A stretch of DNA of 64,000 bases, taken from assembly GCF_000218685.1 (NCBI RefSeq), contig NW_006763299.1, positions 425,478 through 489,477 on the forward strand. Direction: 5' to 3'. How positions within the stretch are numbered: position 1 is the stretch's first letter; each line of letters begins with the position of its first letter. Both the position numbers and the translations under genes were made by a program. Below are positions 56,162 to 64,000 of this stretch, one piece after another. Source of the DNA: Serpula lacrymans var. lacrymans S7.9 (Eukaryota > Basidiomycota > Agaricomycetes > Boletales > Serpulaceae). Under the pieces are notes generated by a model that was not told where the DNA came from, ran no database searches, and was given only the letters and a program-made list of their open reading frames with translations.

Positions 56162-57296
56162 TCACATTATTATGCACGTGGAACCAGCTTTCGTTCTCGT
56201 GCTCAGAGACACCCGTGCAGCCTCGTTGAAGACTTCCGTTACGCCTCGGTTGTGTTTCGAGCTACACTCTGTTGAGAAAATCTTTATAAATAGGTGGTAC
56301 CAACGATGATATGCAGTACAAACCAAGGTAACGAGAAGCTCGTATTCGACGGGCAACTCCAAGTCCTTCGTCGTACTGCACTGGGTGTGTTCCATACCGT
56401 GCCAGCCGTTCCCGGACCATAGGGTCATCTCGTAAGTCACATTTGAGGGCTGTGGAGACATTATTAGAGCAGCTAACACTCTGCGGTCATACTGTACTGA
56501 CCAACTAACACAAGCTATGGCAGCAATCATATTAGCAACGAGTACGAGACCTCGAGTGTATTTGGAAATACCTTTACACCCGGACAATACTCCAGGATCT
56601 CGTCTAACCACTAGAAATTGTGAAAAGTGACGGGTAAGTACGAATAAGTCGAAGATCGAATGCAACTAACCTTTGATTCTACATTTTCCAGTGATATCGG
56701 GTTATCAACCTATGAATAGACGCGCGTTTAAGAGGACTAACAGATACATAAAATCAAAGAGTAACTCACTGAAAAACAGATCATGATGACATGAGTTTCA
56801 GCGTAGCTTAAAGATCGTAACCTATCGAATTCTTCCTGTCCTGATGTTGCCTTTGAACATTAGATGTCGCAAAGAACACGCGAAGACGGAAGGAGAAACG
56901 CGAAGCCTACCGGCAGTATCCCATAAACTGAGTTCCACTAGTTGGTCGTCAATGTACAAGTCGTGAACATAGTTTTCGAAGACGGTTGGTTCGCTGTAGG
57001 TTGGTGTTCAGTAGCGAACTAAGTAAAACAAGCGCTAAAGGACGTACTATACTTGAGTGAAGAAACCTCTCGTGTAGACATTCAACAGAGATGTCTTTCC
57101 TGTGATGCACAAGACATGAGAACAGATTTACGAGCCAATAATAAACGTGGCCCACCGCAAGCACCATCGCCGCATACCACCACCTTTCTTTGCAACTAAC
57201 GGGTATCCTCTCAGACTCAGAAGGGACAGATGTGAGTATTGGACTCACAGGACGACGCCCGAAGCCTGGTTTTGAAGATGACCCACACATGGGCAT
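56162..57296 (-). CDS. RHO3: Rho-family small GTPase, Rho3-like
   Basis: Molecular switch for polarised growth and exocytosis at the plasma membrane. Start [16 protein letters not shown] at 57296. G1 is [15 protein letters not shown] across an intron near 57090-57150; the effector region is [17 protein letters not shown] (intron at about 57010-57060); G3 is [19 protein letters not shown] (junction near 56880-56915); then [19 protein letters not shown]. The guanine-specificity block is [12 protein letters not shown] (about 56420-56445). The C-terminus is [11 protein letters not shown] with a CaaX box (CIIM) for prenylation, stop at 56162-56164. The [12 protein letters not shown] stretch is closest to Rho3 as I remember it. 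The splice pattern around 56490-56600 is not fully resolved. Confidence 0.85.
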
Positions 57297-57529
57297 AATT
57301 GCTGGCAAGAAATGAGAAAGCGTTGAGCTCACGGTAGCCGTGTGTGCTAGAATTTGGTGGTCACGCTCGAAAAGGTGCCTTGTTGGTCCCCTGGGATTAG
57401 GTAAGCTCGGTAACAATGTACACTTCTTCGTGACGTTATTTGGTAGAAATATAGGAGAATGCATATTGCAACTTTATACTTGCCCACTCGTTCACCTGCA
57501 TTCTCGTCTTCTTACATCTCTTCTAATAC
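57297..57529. promoter_or_regulatory. shared divergent promoter of Rho3 and ETR1 genes
   Basis: Only 233 bp separate the two start codons, so both promoters lie here. The ETR1 side is pyrimidine-rich just before the ATG (CATCTCTTCTAATAC). Confidence 0.6.
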
Positions 57530-59026
57530 ATGAACGTTGCATTCACATCCAGAACCCTTTCTCTCTCGAGACCGCAGCTATTCAGAGGAATCAGAAAAGT
57601 CCAGAGCTCATTTGCAACTTGTTCGGTTCTATCCGCCAACCGTGCTGTCGTATACACCAGCAATGGTGACCCTTCACAGGTGCTATCAGCGCTGACATTC
57701 TCTAACCTACCACCACCACCTCCAAATACTGTCAACGTCAGATTTCTTTTGTCGCCCATCAACCCAGCAGACATCAACGTCATCGAAGGCGTTTATCCCG
57801 CCAAACCCAACCCGAACGCGTCCCTCTCATCCTCTGGGAAAGGTAGTCAAGATGAACCAGTATTTGTGGCCGGAAATGAGGGTCTAGCAGAAGTTACGAA
57901 CGTCGGTGATGGGGTCACTCATCTCCAACCAAATGACTGGGTCATCATGACCAGGCAACAGGCTGGAACATGGTCTACGGGCATGAACGTCAAACCACAG
58001 GATATCTTAAAGGTCCCTAGATCCCTTAACGACGTAGAAGCTGCTACTATCACGGTATTTCAAGTTACTCCACCTTCCATCAGTTGCTCAGTGTCCTTCT
58101 TGCGTTTCTCATAGGTCAACCCACCGACTGCCTATAACATGCTCCATGATTTTGTTCAGCTCAACGAAGGTGACTGGGTGATACAAAATGGTGCTAATGG
58201 CGCCGTGCGTTAGATCATCTATAGATAGCAAACCCCATTAAATCAAAATCACTTATAGGTTGGTCAGGTCGTCATACAGATAGCTGCGGCCAAAGGGTTG
58301 AAAACAATCAACCTAATCCGTAACAGGTGAGAATTCAGCGTGATAATCTGGTACAACTACTCAATTATATCATTTGGTCCCATTTCAGAAATGATATTGC
58401 GTCGTTAACGGAATACCTCTCAAACCTAGGTGCAACGCATGTCGTCACCTATGATGAGTTGTCTGACAAGAGTTTCAGGCAACGAGTGAAAGAGTGGACA
58501 GGAGGAAAGGTGTGTACTTATCCTCGGTTCTCCATGCTGCGTTATCCTTTGCTTACTATGTCCTTTGCCAGAACATTCGTTTGGGCCTAAACTGTGTCAG
58601 CGGGAAACCTACGACACTCATGACCCGTTTGCTGGGCCAAAACGCACATCTCGTGTCGTATGGTGCAATGTCTAAGGAACCGCTGTCTTTGCCCACTTCT
58701 TTATTCATATTCAAAAATTTGACTTGTCATGGTTTCTGGCAAAGTCGTTGGTATGACAGCAAGAGCTCCGGTGAAAGAGAGAAGCTCGTTGAGACCCTAG
58801 TCGGGCTTATGCGCGCAGGCAAGGTAGGCGCACTGGACCACTTTTCGAAGTTGTGCTTGACATTGTTTTCCTTTTGAAGCTGAAAGAGCCTTCCCACGAG
58901 ATCCTCACTATACAAGGTAGCGAAGGTGATGAGGAAGCTAGTCAAAAGATTAGACATGCGATTGCTACATTGGCAAAGGGTCAGCATGGAAAGAAGATTC
59001 TCTTAAAGATGGAAGAAACGTTTTGA
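57530..59026 (+). CDS. ETR1: mitochondrial trans-2-enoyl-CoA/ACP reductase
   Basis: Last step of mitochondrial fatty acid synthesis, NADPH-dependent, needed for lipoic acid. Six exons (57530-58054, 58115-58204, 58259-58326, 58389-58509, 58572-58823, 58880-59026) join to 400 residues, normal for ETR1/MECR. The first 35 residues (MNVAFTSRTLSLSRPQLFRG) are Arg/Ser-rich without acids, a typical mitochondrial presequence. Medium-chain reductase landmarks: SPINPADINVIEGVYP with the catalytic Tyr, GNEGLAEV, the nucleotide-binding NGANGAVGQVVIQIA (exon 2/3 junction) and LNCVSGKPTT. It ends KKILLKMEETF. It converges with the p24 gene, whose stop lies 53 bp away. Confidence 0.92.
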
Positions 59027-59079
59027 TAGTGTATATTAGGTGCATATGGAAGGCCAAACATGTATAATTGCATCCCTGA

Positions 59080-59922
59080 CTACCGCATTTTCCTATCCTC
59101 GAAGAATCTCTGGAAGGAAAGGAAATAACTTTAAGCACTGATAGAAACGTTCAGTCTTTACAAGACTCACCTTCAAATGTCGTAGTTGCCACGCACAAGT
59201 CGAGACCAGCACAATAATCTGGATCACGCTGTACCAAACAGCTCGAGAATTAGTCTCTTCGCTAAGATCTCTGAAGTCTGCTTCTCGCTCGCGCTGATAC
59301 TGCTGTTCACGTCTGATGTCCTCCAGTTTTTGGTTCAAGTCTCGGATTTTGGCGGCGAGTTCTGACACGTGAGAGCGGTCGTGCTCGATATCGGGTTTGG
59401 TGGTCCCAACGACAATATCGAGGTAAAGTCGGATGTGCGTGCTGGAGAACCATGACGTGTAATTCGTCGAGAGACATATCATATGGTCGCCAGCTTCGTG
59501 AGATGTGAATGTGAAGCGACCGTCACTGGGACCTTTGGTCTTGGCGACAGAATGCGAAGTTTCCATTTCCTGAAAAGAGAGGAAGAGAAATAAGCTAAGA
59601 AGGGCTGCAAGAATGGGGAACACGAAACAGAATATATACGCACTTCCACTTCTACCAGTATTCCAAGATTTGGTTCTTCCACATACTCCTGCTTTCCCTC
59701 AGACCATTCTAGTGCTCGGTAATGTCCTGTTATATAATATCAAGTTCAGTGTCATATGCTTTGTTTTACATGGTTTTAAACACACCCTCGACCACTGTAT
59801 CAGTGGGTAATTCCTCAATGAAGCATCGTTTCTCGTTGGCGTCAAGGTAGAAATGTAAGGCCCTCACAGAGGTTATGAAGAGGAGAACAGGGATGAGAGC
59901 GAATGATGGTCGTAAAAGCATT
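59080..59922 (-). CDS. p24/emp24 family cargo receptor (Erp1-like)
   Basis: Type I membrane protein cycling between ER and Golgi in COPII/COPI vesicles. Four exons (59921-59786, 59726-59644, 59569-59171, 59109-59080) join to 215 residues. The signal peptide MLLRPSFALIPVLLFITSVRA is followed by the GOLD domain (LHFYLDANEKRCFIEELP, then HYRALEWSEG and DGRFTFTSHEAGDHMICLST), a coiled coil (AAKIRDLNQKLEDIRREQQY), a membrane helix (YSVIQIIVLVSTCAWQ) and the short tail LRHLKRFFEDRKMR with the usual aromatic FF. The tail ends RKMR rather than a classic KKxx. The CFIEELP block suggests the alpha (Erp1/5/6) group. Confidence 0.9.
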
Positions 59923-60177
59923 TCTGGTTACCCTCTTCCCTCAGCACTTTTGGTGAAATGTTTTGAAAGGATCTCAGCTGGAGAAATGAAGCCTAATGGG
60001 TGCAAGCTGTCTTCGTGTCACGCTACGCCTTATGTAATCACTCGGACCAGGATCATCCTCTGATTTCCCAGTCCAAGGTCACATATTGACCACTGCTACC
60101 CAGACTTCAAACCTTTCTCTTTTCTTTGGAAGAGTATCAGGGCTCTTTTTCTCTCTCTTCCTCATCACACAGCAAAA
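59923..60177. promoter_or_regulatory. shared divergent promoter of p24 and RPF1 genes
   Basis: About 255 bp between the two start codons; no specific factor site recognised. A pyrimidine-rich block (TTTTTCTCTCTCTTCCTC) lies about 30 bp before the RPF1 start. Confidence 0.55.
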
Positions 60178-61561
60178 ATGGCGCCCGTTAGATTCAATCC
60201 GTCGTCCATAAAAAATAAAATGAAGCGGGAGGAGGTTGCGGGAAAACAAAAAAAGGCCAAGAATAAGGAGAAACTTCAAAAGAGAATGGCACAAGCAAAG
60301 CTGGAGGCTAATGACCCCGCAATAAAAAAGGTGAACCCAACGATCAGCCAGATATGCTTGCTGACGCTCACGATGCGATCATTTTTCTCTTTAGAAACGT
60401 CTTGCAGAAAACGTTCCTCGTACGCTCGACAATACCCGTGAATTTGACCCTTCGATACCTTCTTCGTCAAAGACACCAGATGGGTCCTTGACTGTACAGC
60501 AAGAAGAACTGTCTAATGACATAGCATCCGATCCCTTCTCGGACTACTTCTCCTTCACCCAAGATCCCAGTATTCCCCCAAAAGTACTCATCACCACATC
60601 GACAAAAGCTTCAAAAGCCACTTTTGAATTCTGTGATGAACTTGTAGGCGTGTTTCCCGGTGCTGAGTATATCAGGCGGAAAAAGGGCAAGGGGTATGAG
60701 ATAGGCAAAATTGCAGGATGGGCTGCAAAACGTGGGTTCAAGCACTTGTGTGTGGTTAACGAGAACGGCAAGAAGCCAAGTAAGTCTTCTTTCTCGTTTG
60801 CTATGCATAGCCCGAGACTCACTCTTTTAAGCTGCTATCACTTTGGTATACCTTCCAAACGGACCCACGGCATATTTCAAGCTGACTTCAGTAGAATTGA
60901 CTAGCCAAATTTATGTGAGCTATAGTCTACCCTAGCCAAGTTTTTGTGTCGATCTCATATACCGTCTTAGGGCCATGCACGAGCTACATCTCATCATCCA
61001 GAACTTGTCCTGAACAACTTCGCAACGTCTCTCGGTCACGCGGTCGGGAGAATGTTCCAGACTCTCTTTCCTCCCATGCCCGAGTTCCAGGGGCGTCAGC
61101 TTGTCACGTTCCACAATCAGCGCGATTTCTTGTTCTTCAGGAGACATCGGTAATGAGAAATATACTACAACACCTCGCTTTCGTCATGCCAACTCACCTT
61201 GTATATCATTTTAGTTATGCCTTCCGTTCCACTGAGAAGGTGGCACTGCAGGAGATTGGCCCACGTTTCACTCTAAAATTGCGATGGGTGAAGAAGGGGC
61301 TTCCTGCTGTGCACAACTTCGGAGAGGCACCGAAACCTCCCGAGATTGATGCTGGAACCACGGAGGCAGATGATGGCGACCAGGACGAAAATGCAGAAAA
61401 CAAGGAGACACCTACTGTGGGCCAGCTACCGAAAGACAACGACTATTTATGGATACACAAAGTGAGTTCTTGTACTTGTATCGACCACTCTACAGACACA
61501 AATGATGTTTTCATTTTCCTAGCCCGAGTTGGATACATCAAGACGTACCTTCTTTTTATAA
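60178..61561 (+). CDS. RPF1: ribosome production factor 1 (Brix domain)
   Basis: Nucleolar protein for 60S subunit assembly and rRNA processing. Six exons (60178-60330, 60395-60779, 60832-60914, 60971-61149, 61215-61461, 61523-61561) join to 361 residues. A Lys-rich N-terminus ([20 protein letters not shown]) is followed by the Brix core: [82 protein letters not shown] and [16 protein letters not shown]. An acidic linker is followed by DNDYLWIHK and, after the last intron, [11 protein letters not shown], matching the conserved RRRFFL end of RPF1. Confidence 0.94.
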
Positions 61562-61952
61562 ATTTATGGATTTAGCATACCGTGTTTTAGTTACTCATCA
61601 TTGCAATCACTTTATGTGTCGATACGCTCTTAGGTCTCCCAATGAAATCAATTACGAATCAATTACTGCTTCAACAAATCCAGAGTATCAAAAAAAAATA
61701 AGTGTAATCCACATATAGGAAAATATCATCTGAGTAATGGGTAACTTCGATAACAACCACACTGTAACGCACGACAAAAAGAATAGCAAAATGGTACATG
61801 CGAAAGATGGTGTATCGACTGGACAATAGATTAGGGCAAATGTGCGCGGGAATATGCGATGACAACGGATATATACAATCGTCGCGAGTACTACGATGGT
61901 GTCAGCTGCAAGGTTTTTAACGTTTTGAGCAACATACTGGCTCGCCGAAAGG
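61562..61952. other. convergent 3' intergenic region
   Basis: 391 bp between the RPF1 and kinase stops. Only short AT-rich frames; nothing recognised. Confidence 0.55.
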
Positions 61953-63768
<1,816 letters not shown>

Positions 63769-64000
63769 TACAGTCCGTCAATGGTCGTGAATAGGCCAGA
63801 TGTACGGAAACCAGTGAAGAAAGAAGAAAGAGAATCGTTGTATGAGAGAATGAAGTTTGCAACAAGGAAGTATGATGGCTCCTTCGAGGCCGTTGCGGTG
63901 CTGCGTTGGACGCTTTGGACTGGGAGGAATCCAATGAAAGAAAGACTGGGTTCACCGCCGGAACCAGCGTCGTGCTCGTCGTGACTGTCGTGACGAAGGA
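63769..64000. other. upstream region of the kinase gene
   Basis: Short frames on both strands without motifs; presumably the kinase promoter and 5' leader, with the right window edge cutting the next interval. Confidence 0.5.

Noticed and set aside
56949..57464. Membrane protein on the minus strand
   Set aside because: The hydrophobic frame is an unspliced read-through; splicing gives the Rho3-like GTPase exons.

Overview
This is a nuclear DNA window from a basidiomycete fungus, probably an Agaricomycete. The evidence is many short (about 45-60 bp) GT-AG introns in nearly every host gene, conserved eukaryotic housekeeping genes, and a transposon fauna typical of mushrooms and relatives (Plavaka-type Tnp2, DUF6589, DUF6698, PIF/Harbinger, pogo, Ty3/gypsy). 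All family names come from recognising the translated sequence, not from a search.

Layout. (1) 1-7.4 kb: a partial gene at the left edge, two tandem paralogous minus-strand genes that look like bHLH regulators, then a U6 snRNA gene. (2) 7.4-47.5 kb: a transposon-rich region with nested insertions. It contains two independent copies (7477-14895 and 30006-35344) of one DNA element type that encodes a RecQ-like helicase and, convergently, a DUF6589 protein. Each copy has long terminal inverted repeats beginning CAGRCTCC and an exact 9-bp target duplication. Also present are a Harbinger element with its Myb/SANT partner (15707-18962), a pogo element (26707-29894), two broken gypsy elements (20473-22642 and 43538-47551), four 1.6-1.8 kb solo LTRs carrying an ORF in U3, small CATCAGG-terminated elements with a tRNA-like promoter inside, and a Plavaka Tnp2 gene split by an 11.4 kb nested insertion (24132-35556). 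One small host gene, a probable DASH subunit Hsk3 (37952-38251), lies within this region. (3) 47.5-64 kb: a compact block of intact host genes: a PQ-loop membrane protein, clathrin heavy chain, a Rho3-like GTPase, mitochondrial enoyl reductase ETR1, a p24/emp24 cargo receptor, ribosome biogenesis factor RPF1 and a YANK/STK32-like kinase.

How it fits together. The host block is mostly membrane traffic (clathrin, Rho3, p24, a PQ-loop transporter) plus basic metabolism and ribosome assembly, in alternating divergent and convergent pairs with 50-400 bp between genes. In the repeat block the order of events can be read from target duplications: Tnp2 was interrupted by a CATCAGG element, which then received a solo LTR, a pogo element and RecQ-DUF6589 copy 2; that copy later took an LTR-like insertion. 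Most transposon genes are dead, and most of the in-frame stops I could place look like CGA-to-TGA changes, as expected from cytosine deamination in silenced repeats. The RecQ helicase plus DUF6589 element is the best candidate here for a poorly described system.
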